64,000 bases of DNA from Pseudoduganella dura (GTDB lineage: Bacteria; Pseudomonadota; Gammaproteobacteria; Burkholderiales; Burkholderiaceae_D), in the NCBI RefSeq assembly GCF_009727155.1, contig NZ_WNWM01000002.1:6820001-6884000 (forward strand), written 5' to 3'. The notes below the pieces were generated by a model. The model was not told where the DNA came from, searched no databases, and saw only the letters and a list, made by a program, of their open reading frames with translations. Shown piece after piece: positions 51,474-61,059 of the stretch (position 1 is its first letter; every line of letters begins with the position of its first letter). The position numbers and the translations under genes were made by a program.

Positions 51474-52031
51474 TCAGCGCCGGCGCCGCCGGCGCGCGGC
51501 CATGCCCGACCCCGCCAGCGCGGCCAGGCCCGCCAGCAGCATCGCCGCCGAAGCCGGTTCCGGCACCGCGCTGATATGGACCAGCCCCTTGCCGCCCACG
51601 GTGGTGCTGAACGCGCCCCAGTCGTAGTCGTAGTAGCCGGCCACCACGAACACGTACTGTTTGCCCGGATCCATCGCCGCCATGACGGAGGTCAGCTCGA
51701 AGCCGTCGCTGCCGTCCGACGACATCAGGTTCTTCTGCGGCTGCAGCGGATCGAACGCATCCCTGTAGAAGAACGACATGCAGTTGAAGGCGCAGTTCGT
51801 GAGGAACGAATACTGCCAGTCGCTGGTGTCGACGCTGACATTGAACGCGCGGTAGGTCACCGCGGTCACGTAGTCCGGCGTGGGCCCGCCGTACGAACCG
51901 GCCCGCGCATACGTGGGACCGAACGTGGTGTCGCCGGTGATCGTCGCCACGTCGGCGCGCGCGCCCTGCAGGCCGGCGGCCAGCAGGCCGGCCATGGCCA
52001 GGATGGCGCGGAGTTTTTTAGCGGATCGCAT
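51474..52031 (-). CDS. PEP-CTERM sorting domain protein (185 aa)
   Basis: An exported protein with a signal peptide (about 1-26) and a C-terminal VPEPASAAML signal, hydrophobic helix and a tail of seven consecutive basic residues with one preceding Ala. The mature part contains a CAFNC pair. It is a diverged paralogue of the gene just upstream: both start the mature region with TxTGDT, keep a Cys-x3-Cys in the middle and have a WGAF/FGSFSTT block before the sorting signal. The two reading frames overlap by 14 bases, and this is the last gene of the apparent operon. Confidence 0.88.
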   Translation of the reverse strand: MRSAKKLRAILAMAGLLAAGLQGARADVATITGDTTFGPTYARAGSYGGPTPDYVTAVTYRAFNVSVDTSDWQYSFLTNCAFNCMSFFYRDAFDPLQPQKNLMSSDGSDGFELTSVMAAMDPGKQYVFVVAGYYDYDWGAFSTTVGGKGLVHISAVPEPASAAMLLAGLAALAGSGMAARRRRRR

Positions 52032-52617
52032 CGATGTGTCCTTTCGTGCTGGTGGATGGGGCGGCGCGCCTGCGGACGGCGATGCCGAGGCCGAGCAGGC
52101 CGGCGCCCAGCATCAGCCAGGCCGATGGCTCGGGCACGGCGGCAACCGGCGTGATGGTGAAGGCCCCGGCACCGGAGATGGTGGTGCTGAAGCTGCCGAA
52201 CTGGGTGGCATCCTCGCCGGTGACGACGATCGTGTAATGGCCCGGATCGAGCGGCCCGCCGAAGGCCACCGCCCATGGCGTCACGTAGTTGCCGTTCGCC
52301 GCGAAGAAGTTCCTGGTCGGATCGGCGGGATCGAATGCGCCCGTATAGAGGTACATCGAACAGTCGAACACGCAGGTGGTGGCGAAGTTGAACGGATTCG
52401 CCGCTTCCTGGATATGCACATCGTAGGCGAGATAGCGCGTGCCCGGATAGACCGCGCCGTCCGGCCAGGACTTCGGGTCTTCCTCGATGCGGGTAAAGGT
52501 GGGCGCGTTACTGGTGTCGCCGGTGAAGGTGACTATTTCGGCGCTGGCGCCCTGCGCGAGGCCGGCGAGCAGCGCGGTCGCCGCGAGCGTGCGGGCCAGT
52601 CGGGTGGTTGTTTGCAT
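52018..52617 (-). CDS. PEP-CTERM sorting domain protein (199 aa)
   Basis: A signal peptide (about 1-27) precedes a beta-rich domain with a CVFDC pair and a C-terminal VPEPSAWLML sorting signal. The tail after the basic stretch is unusually long (about 17 residues, ending HIDAIR), probably because the frame runs into the start of the next gene. It is a paralogue of its downstream neighbour. It follows the third PEP-CTERM gene by 33 bases. Confidence 0.85.
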   Translation of the reverse strand: MQTTTRLARTLAATALLAGLAQGASAEIVTFTGDTSNAPTFTRIEEDPKSWPDGAVYPGTRYLAYDVHIQEAANPFNFATTCVFDCSMYLYTGAFDPADPTRNFFAANGNYVTPWAVAFGGPLDPGHYTIVVTGEDATQFGSFSTTISGAGAFTITPVAAVPEPSAWLMLGAGLLGLGIAVRRRAAPSTSTKGHIDAIR

Positions 52618-52650
52618 CGTTTTCTCCTCAGTGTGGATCGGGTTGTGCCG

Positions 52651-53388
52651 TCAAGCCTGGCGGGTGCGCCGGACCGCCGCGCCGAGCACGCCCAGGCCCG
52701 CCAGCAGCGCCATCCACGTGGCCGGTTCCGGCACCGCGCTGACGGTCGCATCGATGTTGTCCAGCGCGAACTGGGCCAGGTTGTAGGCGGGCTGGTCGAG
52801 CGAGTTGACACAGCTGCCTTCGATGAACACGCAGGCGCTGAAGGTCACGCTGGTGAACGCGGCGCCGTTGAAGCCGTCCAGCGCCGCGGTGGCGAACGCA
52901 TATGCGCCGTTCGCGTCGAGGCCGGGTAAATCCAGCGCCAGCGTGGCGGTGGCGCCATCGGCGCGCGTGCCGCTGACCACCAGCTGGCCGCGCAGGCCGG
53001 CATCGACCGGTTGCGGCGCGAGGAACGCAAAGTCCAGGCTCGTCACCGAGAAAGTCCGGCCGTCCGCCCGGGACAGCCGCAGCGCGCTGTCATTCAGTCC
53101 CGCGTAATACAGGCTGGCGTTGCCCGCCGGGCAGGCGATGCCGTCGCAACCGGACGGATCGCCGCCGTCGAGGATCGCGCCGCTCAGGCCGTTGACGCCG
53201 TTGGCGATGCCCCAGGGATTATCGAGAGCGGCGAGCGTGAATCCCGATTCGGCCAGCGTTTCACCGCCTCCGAGGATCACCGGCGCCTGGCTGTCGAACG
53301 TGATCACGCCGGCCATCGCCGGGGCCGTGGCCAGCAGCGCGCAGGCGAACAGCGCCTGCCGGACAGGGGTCTGCAAGAGTTTTTTCAT
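52651..53388 (-). CDS. PEP-CTERM sorting domain protein (245 aa)
   Basis: An exported protein with a signal peptide (about 1-26, ending PAMAG), a beta-sandwich-like mature domain (ITFDSQAPVIL... with a CDGIAC pair) and the C-terminal VPEPATWMALLAGLG signal with an Arg-rich tail. The mature domain is of the type often found in PEP-CTERM proteins and differs from the two downstream paralogues. It begins 23 bases after the subtilase stop and is probably co-transcribed with it. The ATG at 53388 opens the signal peptide. Confidence 0.88.
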   Translation of the reverse strand: MKKLLQTPVRQALFACALLATAPAMAGVITFDSQAPVILGGGETLAESGFTLAALDNPWGIANGVNGLSGAILDGGDPSGCDGIACPAGNASLYYAGLNDSALRLSRADGRTFSVTSLDFAFLAPQPVDAGLRGQLVVSGTRADGATATLALDLPGLDANGAYAFATAALDGFNGAAFTSVTFSACVFIEGSCVNSLDQPAYNLAQFALDNIDATVSAVPEPATWMALLAGLGVLGAAVRRTRQA

Positions 53389-53411
53389 GTGTTTTCCAGG
53401 GGGTGAAAGAT

Positions 53412-56400
53412 TCAGTGCAGGGCCTTCGACCGGGCGCGGCCGCTGGCGAACGACGGCAGCGGATCGGTGGTGTCCACTTCGAGCAGCGTGCCGGCCTCGC
53501 TGGCGCCGCCGAACAGGTAGCTGACCATGCCGACGTAGCGCTTGCCCGCCTCCAGCCCGGACCAGCTGTAGCCGACGGTGGCCGACCGGTTCGGGTAGAC
53601 CACGCCGGGCATCGTCACCTTCAGGTTGGCGCCGGCGCCCGGCGTGACGATCCAGCTGGACAGCTTGTACGTGGCGCTGCCATCCTGCGGCGCATAGCCC
53701 AGCACGCAAACGAAGTAGTTGCCGGGCGCGGGATCGCGCCAGGTGAGCATCTCGTCCGAGCCGCCGTTGCCGCTGGCGCCCAGCACCGTGCCGTCTTCCT
53801 TCGCCAGCACCAGGTCGAGGTCGCTCTGCTCGCCGCCGCTGGTGTCGCTGTTGTACAGCGCGAAGCGGGCCAGCAGCGTGCCCGGCGCGATCGTGACCGG
53901 GGTGACGGTCTGGCCTTCCGACGGGAACGGGCAGGTGTTGCCGCTGTTCGACGTGCCGACCGTGCCTTCGCTCTGCACGGCCGCGAGCAGGCCGCCCTTG
54001 CGCGCGGTGATGGCGCCGGCAAAGCCGGAGCGCAGCGCGACGACCTTGCTGCCGGCGGCCGCTTCGCTGGCCACCGTGTCCGGCACGTCCAGCGCCGCCG
54101 CCCGGGCGATCAGCGGGCTGGCCACCTTGTGGCCGCCGCCATCGCGCCAGGTGAGCGCGCCATAACGCCAGGTGTGCAGCGGGGCATCGGTGCGGGTGAG
54201 CTTCACGGTGAACGCGCCTTGCGCGCCCGGCGCCAGCGTCAGCGCGGCGGGCGCCACGTCGACCCTGAATCCCGGCAGGCTCGCGGTTGCCGTGTACGTC
54301 GCGCGGCTGTTGCCCACGTTCGTCACCGTGCGGCGCAGTTCGGCCACGCCCAGCACGCGCTCGGCGGTCAGCGCCGGCAGGTTCAGGTCCGTGCTGTCGA
54401 GCGGCGTCACGCCGCCGCAGTCGAGCGGCATGGCGAGCACCTGCCCGCACAGGAAGCGGCGGTAATCGTCCGGTCCCAGGTCATACACGAGGCCGGGGTC
54501 GGCCGCGGCCGTGGGCGCGATCTGCCCGGCGCCCTGCCCCCATGGCAGCTTGCCGGAATCGAGCGCGCTGCCATCCCATGCGACCGGCGCGGCGCGGCCG
54601 TCGCTCTGCGTGGCGAACGCGGTCGTCACCAGGGCCGACTTGATCGCGGCCGGGCTCCAGTCGGGATGCAGCTGTTTGAGCAGCGCGGCCACGCCCGACA
54701 CGTGCGGCGTCGCCATCGACGTACCGGTCAGGAATTCCCATGCCGGCGGCGCCAGCGTGCCGCCCGTGAACGGGGCCATGAACTGCTCCTCCGTCATCAC
54801 CGGCAGGTAGGCGGCCAGGATGTCGGTGCCCGGTGCGGCCAGGTCCGGCTTCAGGATGCTGGCATCGGCCACGTTCGGCCCGCGCGACGAGGAGCCGGCC
54901 ACCACCGGCGCCGCCGTGGGAGCCGGATCGTAGACCGCGCGCACGTCGCCCAGTGCCGCCGTGGCGCTGGCCGGCGCGGCGGCGATGTAGCTCTTCAGTT
55001 GCCGCGCCCCGGCCAGGTCGAGGTGCACCGTCGACAGCGTGTAGGGCTGCGCCGGCAGCGTGGTCGCGCCGCCTTCGACATTGACGAGGATGACGCCTGC
55101 CGCGCCGGCCGCCCTGGCGGCGGCGACCTTGTTGACCAGCACATTGCCGCCCCGGTCGCAGACGAGGATCCGCCCCTTCACCTTGTCCGGATCGAACGGC
55201 ATGCCGACCTGGTCGTCGGGGCCGAAGCACTGGGCGATGCGCGGATCATCCGGCGACGTGCCGGGCTTGCCGGCATCCTTCGCCAGCAGCAGCGGTGCGG
55301 ACGGCGTGTGCGCGTTGATCGATGCGCCCGTCAGCACAACGCCGCTGCCCAGCCTCGCGTTGCCGGCGTAGGTGCGGTTGTGGGTGGAGTTGGCCACCGT
55401 CGTCAGCCACGGGCTGATGTGCGTGACGGGCGCCGGTGCCGTCGAACCGGGCCCCTGGTTGCCCGCGGCCGCGGCGACGAACACGCCGGCATTGGCCGCG
55501 CCCAGGAAGGCCTGCTCGGTGGGCTCGTCGAACGTGCCGCCACCGGCCGAGTTGCCGATCGAAAAGCTGATCACATTGACGCCATCGAGCACGGCCTGCT
55601 CGATCGCGGCCACGCTGCTGTCGGTCGGGCACGCGTTCTGCATGCCGCCGCCGTAGTCGGCCGTCCAGCAGACCTTGTAGACGGCCAGGCGGGCGCGCGG
55701 CGCCATGCCGCCGACGTTGCCGAAGCCCACGCCGCCAATGCCGGCGGCCACGCCGGATGCGCCGCCGGCAGTGCTTGCCGTGTGCGTGCCATGGCCATCG
55801 CTGTCGCGCGCCGACACATACTCCCAGTTCGACATCTGCGCATCGGGCAGGAACGCCCGGGCGCCGATCAGCTTGTTGTTGCAATGCGAGGTCGTGAAAC
55901 CCTGCCCCGGCTGGCAAAAGCCCTTCCAGTGCGCGGGCGGCGGGCCGTAGGCCGGCGTGCCGCCCTCGAAGACGGGCCTGCCGTCGCCGTCGACACGGTC
56001 GGCGAACGCCGGGTTTTCAGGCCACACGCCGGTATCGAGCATGCCGATGATGACATCCTCGCCGGCGCCGGCCTGCCCGCCGAGCTGCTGCCACAGGCCG
56101 GCGGGCGCGTTCAGGCCGAGGAATGTCGGGGTGTAGCCGGTGGAGGTGTGCAGCAGCACGTTGGCGCTGACCTTCGCCACGGCGCCGTTCTTCTTCAGCT
56201 GGCGCACCTCGTCATCGGTCAGCAGCGCCGAAAAACCGTTGAACACCACGTTGTAGCGGTGCGTCACCGATGCCGCGCCGATCGTGCGCAGCACGTCGGC
56301 ACGGCGTTCCTCCAGGTACGCGATATACGTCTGCACGTGCGGCGCCCCGGCTTCGAGGCGCTGGCCCGCCGCCGGCCTGGTGGCCCGCATGCCGGACACC

Positions 56401-56576
56401 GTGCCGGCATACGACGCGGCCGGCTTGTCGACCAGTTGCACGATGTACGACTTGCGGACCGGCTCGGCCGCGCCGGCCGTGCCGGCCGTGCAGCACAGCA
56501 GCAGCACCGCGCCGACCACGGCTGTCAGCCGCCCGATTCCTGCGCCCGGCATGCCGGGTTTTATTCGATTTCCCAT
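53412..56576 (-). CDS. Secreted subtilisin-like serine protease (S8)
   Basis: A 1054-aa exported protease. After a signal peptide (about 1-36) comes an I9-type inhibitor propeptide (about 40-145). The S8 triad is D181 (MLDTGVWP), H262 (DGHGTHTAS) and S620 (GTSMATPHVSG), with a PA domain inserted at about 440-550. A fibronectin-III-like domain and a pre-peptidase-type C-terminal domain follow. The architecture resembles plant-type (cucumisin-like) subtilases. It has no PEP-CTERM signal itself but heads an apparent operon with three PEP-CTERM genes, so it may process or act on the exported matrix. GGAAGGAAG precedes the ATG. Confidence 0.92.
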   Translation of the reverse strand: MGNRIKPGMPGAGIGRLTAVVGAVLLLCCTAGTAGAAEPVRKSYIVQLVDKPAASYAGTVSGMRATRPAAGQRLEAGAPHVQTYIAYLEERRADVLRTIGAASVTHRYNVVFNGFSALLTDDEVRQLKKNGAVAKVSANVLLHTSTGYTPTFLGLNAPAGLWQQLGGQAGAGEDVIIGMLDTGVWPENPAFADRVDGDGRPVFEGGTPAYGPPPAHWKGFCQPGQGFTTSHCNNKLIGARAFLPDAQMSNWEYVSARDSDGHGTHTASTAGGASGVAAGIGGVGFGNVGGMAPRARLAVYKVCWTADYGGGMQNACPTDSSVAAIEQAVLDGVNVISFSIGNSAGGGTFDEPTEQAFLGAANAGVFVAAAAGNQGPGSTAPAPVTHISPWLTTVANSTHNRTYAGNARLGSGVVLTGASINAHTPSAPLLLAKDAGKPGTSPDDPRIAQCFGPDDQVGMPFDPDKVKGRILVCDRGGNVLVNKVAAARAAGAAGVILVNVEGGATTLPAQPYTLSTVHLDLAGARQLKSYIAAAPASATAALGDVRAVYDPAPTAAPVVAGSSSRGPNVADASILKPDLAAPGTDILAAYLPVMTEEQFMAPFTGGTLAPPAWEFLTGTSMATPHVSGVAALLKQLHPDWSPAAIKSALVTTAFATQSDGRAAPVAWDGSALDSGKLPWGQGAGQIAPTAAADPGLVYDLGPDDYRRFLCGQVLAMPLDCGGVTPLDSTDLNLPALTAERVLGVAELRRTVTNVGNSRATYTATASLPGFRVDVAPAALTLAPGAQGAFTVKLTRTDAPLHTWRYGALTWRDGGGHKVASPLIARAAALDVPDTVASEAAAGSKVVALRSGFAGAITARKGGLLAAVQSEGTVGTSNSGNTCPFPSEGQTVTPVTIAPGTLLARFALYNSDTSGGEQSDLDLVLAKEDGTVLGASGNGGSDEMLTWRDPAPGNYFVCVLGYAPQDGSATYKLSSWIVTPGAGANLKVTMPGVVYPNRSATVGYSWSGLEAGKRYVGMVSYLFGGASEAGTLLEVDTTDPLPSFASGRARSKALH

Positions 56577-56967
56577 TGTTGCGGCTTCCTTCCAAGTGAC
56601 AAGACGAACGATAGCGCTACCATTTACGGTAGTAATCCGTAGCGTTTGGCGTGGTTCGCTGCTTCAGGCATCGACAGCTCATTTCGGAGCGACAGCCTGC
56701 TATGCGCCCCGTCCACTAGGGCGCGGTGGCAACGTCATCGACAGTGACTTGCAAATAACGTAACAGCGCGAAGGACATTACATGTTTTCGATAGCGTTAT
56801 CATCCCCCGTTGTTTTTTACCTACGTTTTGGTGGAATAAATGTCTTGCGCAGCGGTGTTGGATCGTGTGGTGAAAGCGTAGGTAGGCGGCCGGCATCAGG
56901 TCGAAACCCTGGCCGTGCACGCCGGTCGTGCAGGACAAAAGTGCAGGTTTGCCGGCTGCCGGCTGCC
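56577..56967 (-). promoter_or_regulatory. Upstream region of the subtilase operon with two operator-like elements
   Basis: Two similar elements, CGATAGCGCTACCA (56609-56622) and CGATAGCGTTATCA (56789-56802), resemble operators of LacI-family regulators. A further TACGG-N7-CCGTA inverted repeat lies at 56625-56641. I see no gene in this stretch. Confidence 0.45.
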
Positions 56968-59022
56968 TCACCAGGGCTGGGCGGGCGTGACGGCCATGGC
57001 CGGATCGCTGGTGGCATCGAAGCCCGTCTCCACGCGGCCGGCAAAGCGCCAGGCCGCGCCGCCACAGCTGACGGCGGCGTCATACCACGGCGCGGGAAGC
57101 ACGACGCGTTCCCGCGTGCCTGGCGCCAGGCGCACGATGCGCGGGGCCGGGTCGCCATGGGCGAGCATGGTGACGGTGGCCTCGCGCGGCACGGCGCCGC
57201 CGTTGTGCAGGTCCAGCACGAGCCGATCGTTGTCGCGCACCGCGGACACGGCGATGTCGGGCGTACCGGTGCCGCGCAGGGCACGGTGGAAACCGTTCGG
57301 GCCGAGCAGCCACAGGTCGTAGGCGCCGGACGGCACGGCGGCGGACGGCGCGGCCCCCGCCGGCGCCGGGGGCGTCCACAGGTCGTCCAGCTCCCTGCCC
57401 GCCTCCACCGTGTAGCGCCGCGGGATGCCGCCCAGGCGCAGCCGGTCGTAGACATGGAACACGGCGCCCGCGCCACCCGTGTTGGCGAACCGGAGGGCGA
57501 TGCCGTCCGCACCCGGTTCGGCGCTCACTTCGAGGCGGTACGGCAGCGCACGCGACGGCCGCGTGCCGGATTCCTGGCGCGGCGCGGCCTGCGCGCCTTC
57601 CGCGGGCACATCGATGGCGGGGCCGGCGCGCTGGCGTGCGCGCACGGCGTCGGCCTGCGCCATGCCGAGGGCCGGCAGGCGCGGCCTCGCCGCATCGTTC
57701 GACGCGAAATCGAAGCAGCTCGTCAGGTCCCCGCACACCGCACGGCGCCAGGCGCCGATGTTCGGCTCCATCACGCCGAAGCGGCGCTCGAGCAGGCGCA
57801 GGATCGACGTGTGGTCGAACACCTGCGAGTTGACCCAGCCGCCCTTGCTCCACGGCGACATCACCAGCATCGGCACGCGCGGGCCGAGGCCATACAGCTG
57901 GCCGTCGGCGTGGCATTCGTCGGCAAAGGCAACGGTCGACTTGCCCGCGCGGGTGCCGTCGCGGCGCAGCGCGGGCGGCGCCGGCGGCGGCGCATGATCG
58001 AAGAACGCGTCGTTCTCGTCATACATCTGCAGGAACACGGTACCGCTCCACACCTCGGGATCGGCCAGCAGCGCTTCGAGCACCTGCAGCGTATAGGCGC
58101 CGCCCTGCACCGGCGTGGAGGGGCCCGGGTGCTCGCAGTACAGCCGCGGCGGAACCACCCAGCTCACCTGAGGCAGGCGGCCGTGCACCACATCCTCGCG
58201 CAGCGCATCGAGGGTGCCGCCCCGCAGCGTGCTGCTCACGCCCTTGTCGGCCAGCGGATGCGGGCGCGCGGCATGCGCTTCGCGAAAGCGGCGGAACGTG
58301 GCCAGCATGTTGCAGTCGTAGTTGTCCGCCATGTCGGTATAGACCTTCCAGCCGACGCCGGCGGCCTCCAGCCGCTCGGCATAGGTGGTCCATGTGAAAC
58401 CCTGCTCCGGCGGGCCGAAGCCTTCCATGCGGTTGTCGATGGCCGGCCCGCCATGGCGGCCGGACGGATCGTTCGTCCCCGTCAGCATGAACAGGCGGTT
58501 CGGATTGGTGCCGCCCTGCAGCGAGCAGTGGTACGCATCGCACAGCGTGAATGCGTCGGCCAGCGCGAACTGCACCGGCAGTTCGTCGCGCGTGTAGTAC
58601 GCCATCGCCGCGTCGGTCTTGGCGCGCGGCCAGGCGTTCATGCGGCCGTCGTCCCAGGCAGCCTGGGCATCGGGCCAGGCATGCGGCAGGTCCAGTGCGG
58701 GCTGCGCATTGCCGGCGCGCGCGTCCAGCCGGTAAGGCATCACGATGCGGCGGCCATTGTGCTGCTGCCACACCGTGCGGCCGTCGCGCAGCGGAATCGC
58801 CATGCGGTCGCCGAAACCGCGCACGCCGGCCAGGGTGCCGAAGTAATGGTCGAACGAGCGGTTTTCCTGCATCAGGATGACGACATGGCGTACATCGGCG
58901 AGGGTGCCCGTGGAACGCCGCGCCGGCACCGCCAGCGCCTCGCGCAGCAACGGCGGCATGGCGCCCAGCAGGCCGGCAAGGGCCGTGCCGCCGAGGAAGC
59001 GGCGGCGTGGAATCCGGCTCAT
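56968..59022 (-). CDS. Phosphocholine-type phospholipase C (Tat-exported)
   Basis: A 684-aa member of the bacterial phospholipase C/acid phosphatase family (PF04185 type). The N-terminus has a twin-arginine signal (RRRFLGG). The catalytic domain runs from about 40 to 460, with VILMQENRSFDHYFG carrying the metal-binding nucleophile region and a later DENDAFFDH block. Two small C-terminal beta domains (about 500-684) match the DUF756 repeats of PlcN/PlcH. It should release phosphocholine from phospholipids outside the cytoplasm. GGAGG seven bases before the ATG decides the start. It is followed by no co-directional gene in the window's left direction before the subtilase promoter. Confidence 0.9.
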   Translation of the reverse strand: MSRIPRRRFLGGTALAGLLGAMPPLLREALAVPARRSTGTLADVRHVVILMQENRSFDHYFGTLAGVRGFGDRMAIPLRDGRTVWQQHNGRRIVMPYRLDARAGNAQPALDLPHAWPDAQAAWDDGRMNAWPRAKTDAAMAYYTRDELPVQFALADAFTLCDAYHCSLQGGTNPNRLFMLTGTNDPSGRHGGPAIDNRMEGFGPPEQGFTWTTYAERLEAAGVGWKVYTDMADNYDCNMLATFRRFREAHAARPHPLADKGVSSTLRGGTLDALREDVVHGRLPQVSWVVPPRLYCEHPGPSTPVQGGAYTLQVLEALLADPEVWSGTVFLQMYDENDAFFDHAPPPAPPALRRDGTRAGKSTVAFADECHADGQLYGLGPRVPMLVMSPWSKGGWVNSQVFDHTSILRLLERRFGVMEPNIGAWRRAVCGDLTSCFDFASNDAARPRLPALGMAQADAVRARQRAGPAIDVPAEGAQAAPRQESGTRPSRALPYRLEVSAEPGADGIALRFANTGGAGAVFHVYDRLRLGGIPRRYTVEAGRELDDLWTPPAPAGAAPSAAVPSGAYDLWLLGPNGFHRALRGTGTPDIAVSAVRDNDRLVLDLHNGGAVPREATVTMLAHGDPAPRIVRLAPGTRERVVLPAPWYDAAVSCGGAAWRFAGRVETGFDATSDPAMAVTPAQPW

Positions 59023-59047
59023 GGGTACCCTCCTTCCCTTGTCCGGC

Positions 59048-59863
59048 TCACAGTACCAGGATGCCCTGGAGCGACGAGATCCGCTGGGGGTCCGACCACG
59101 CGTCGAGCAGCCGGCCTTCCGCATCGAAGGTGAGCAGCTGCCGCCCCTTGTGCCCGTTTTCCGGCCCATGGTCCTGCCAGTTGGCGACGACGATGCGGCC
59201 GTCGCCCAGCACCTGGAAGGTCGCGTAGAAGAACGGCGCCACCTCTTCCGGCACCTGGCCCGCCGCGCCGAACGTGCGCACCAGCGCCCCGCCCGCATCG
59301 AAGCATGCCATGAACGCGCCATAGCCGGCCGAGACCAGCGTGCCGCCATCGGCCAGCCGCTCGGCTTTCCACGCGTGCTCGAAGCCCGGCGCGGCCAGCT
59401 TGCGCAGCGGCCGCAGCGCCGCGTCCGTTTCGAGGATATGGTCGTTGGTGCACAGCAGGTAGCCGTCGCCGGCCGGGCGCATCAGGCGCACGTAGTCGCC
59501 TTCGCGGCGCACCGAGGCCGTTTCGCGCAGGTCGGCATCCAGCGTCACCACGTTGATGCCGTTGGTACTGCCATCGAGGTTCATCCCCGTCACCAGCGTG
59601 CGCCCGTCGGGCAGGCGATGCGCCGCCGTCACGCCGCGCCAGCGGTCACAGGTGCGCAGCACGGCACCGCTGCCGATATCGATCTCGATGAAGCCGCGCT
59701 CGAAGCCGATCAGCGCGCGGTCGCGGCCAATGCGCTGCAGGTCGCGCGCCAGCGGAAAGTCGGCCAGGTCGCGCTGCCAGCCGGCGGCCGCGTCACCCGT
59801 GTCGACCAGGTGCAGGCGCTGGCGTCCTTCGTCGATCGCCAGCAGGGTCAGCGCCGGCATCAT
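59048..59863 (-). CDS. Beta-propeller-like protein of unknown function
   Basis: A 271-aa soluble protein with repeated beta blades (for example TLLAIDEGRQRLHLVDT and RTLVTGMNLDGSTNGINVVTLD), suggesting a six- or seven-blade propeller like PQQ- or arylsulfotransferase-type domains. No signal peptide is visible. Its ATG overlaps the stop of the ABC ATPase gene by four bases, and the phospholipase gene starts 25 bases after its stop, so all three form an operon. Role unknown; perhaps a cytoplasmic sugar-binding or lactonase-like protein. Confidence 0.65.
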   Translation of the reverse strand: MMPALTLLAIDEGRQRLHLVDTGDAAAGWQRDLADFPLARDLQRIGRDRALIGFERGFIEIDIGSGAVLRTCDRWRGVTAAHRLPDGRTLVTGMNLDGSTNGINVVTLDADLRETASVRREGDYVRLMRPAGDGYLLCTNDHILETDAALRPLRKLAAPGFEHAWKAERLADGGTLVSAGYGAFMACFDAGGALVRTFGAAGQVPEEVAPFFYATFQVLGDGRIVVANWQDHGPENGHKGRQLLTFDAEGRLLDAWSDPQRISSLQGILVL

Positions 59864-60957
59864 GCGCCCTCCCGCGGGCCGAGGCCGATGTTCGCCTCAC
59901 TGGCGGCATCGAACACGTGCAGGCGTTCGGCATCGAGGTACAGCGTGGCCGGCTGTTCCGGCACCAGCTTCACGTGGCCATCGAGCCGCGCCACCACGCT
60001 GCCACTGCCCACGCGCAGGCTGACGATGGTTTCGGCGCCGAGTGGCTCCACGACGTCGACCACCGCGTTCAGCGCCTCCCCGGCCGTCGGGTCCAGCGAG
60101 AAGATTTCAGGACGCACGCCGAGCTTGACCGCGCGCCCGGGCCACGCCGCCAGCCGCGCGGCCATCCCGGCCGGCAAACGCACCGTGTAGCCGTCGCCGG
60201 CCACGCTGCCGCCGCGCAGTTCGCCTTCCAGGAAACTCATCGCCGGCGAACCGATGAAGCCGCCCACGAACACGTTCACGGGCCGATCGTACAGTTCCAT
60301 CGGGCTGGCCACCTGCTGGATCTCGCCGCCCTTCATCACGACGATACGGTCGCCCATCGTCATCGCCTCCACCTGGTCGTGCGTGACATACACCGTGGTC
60401 ACGCCCAGTTGCCGGTGCAGCTTGAGGATCGACGCGCGCATTTCCACGCGCAGCTTGGCATCGAGATTCGACAGCGGCTCGTCCATCAGGAACGCCTGCG
60501 GCTTGCGCACGATCGCGCGGCCCAGCGCCACCCGCTGGCGCTGCCCGCCGGACAGTTCCTTCGGCCGGCGCTCCAGCAGGTGATCGAGCTGCAGCATGCG
60601 TGCCGCTTCGTCGACCCGTTCGGCGATCGCCGCCTTCGGCACGCCGTCGAGCCTGAGCGCGAAGCCCATGTTCTGGCGCACCGTCATGTGCGGATACAGC
60701 GCGTAGCTCTGGAACACCATCGCGATATCGCGCTGCTTCGGTTCCATGTCGTTGACGACGGTACCGCCGATGCGCAGCAGTCCGTCCGAGATGTCTTCCA
60801 GTCCCGCGATCATGCGCAGCGTGGTCGACTTGCCGCAGCCGGACGGACCGACGAAGACGACGAATTCGCCGTCGCCGATATCGAGGCTGAAATCGCGCAC
60901 CGCATGAAAACCGTTGTCGTAGAACTTGCGCACCTGTTGTAACGAGATCGCCGCCAT
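59860..60957 (-). CDS. Sugar ABC transporter ATP-binding protein (UgpC/MalK type)
   Basis: A 365-aa ATPase of the CUT1 class. Walker A is GPSGCGKST at 37-45, the signature LSGGQ is near 134, Walker B ends in LMDEPLSNLD, and the H-loop is in VTHDQVEAM. A C-terminal TOBE/MalK regulatory domain covers about 240-365. It would energise uptake of glycerol-3-phosphate or an oligosaccharide. The membrane and solute-binding components are not in this window; such ATPases can serve several transporters. It is divergent from the polysaccharide lyase gene with shared operator-like sites between. Confidence 0.92.
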   Translation of the reverse strand: MAAISLQQVRKFYDNGFHAVRDFSLDIGDGEFVVFVGPSGCGKSTTLRMIAGLEDISDGLLRIGGTVVNDMEPKQRDIAMVFQSYALYPHMTVRQNMGFALRLDGVPKAAIAERVDEAARMLQLDHLLERRPKELSGGQRQRVALGRAIVRKPQAFLMDEPLSNLDAKLRVEMRASILKLHRQLGVTTVYVTHDQVEAMTMGDRIVVMKGGEIQQVASPMELYDRPVNVFVGGFIGSPAMSFLEGELRGGSVAGDGYTVRLPAGMAARLAAWPGRAVKLGVRPEIFSLDPTAGEALNAVVDVVEPLGAETIVSLRVGSGSVVARLDGHVKLVPEQPATLYLDAERLHVFDAASEANIGLGPREGA

Positions 60958-60986
60958 GCCTGTCGCCCTGAAAAGTTGAACATAAA

Positions 60987-60999
60987 TGTTAACGTTACC
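60987..60999. promoter_or_regulatory. LacI-type operator-like site 1
   Basis: TGTTAACGTTACC contains the palindrome TAACGTTA (60990-60997), 30 bases upstream of the ABC ATPase start. LacI/GalR-family operators commonly have this CG-centred form. Confidence 0.5.
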
Positions 61000-61059
61000 G
61001 CCTCTTCGGCGTATATTAGCCCCAGTTATCCCAGGATGCAACGAATTCATGGGCTCCGA

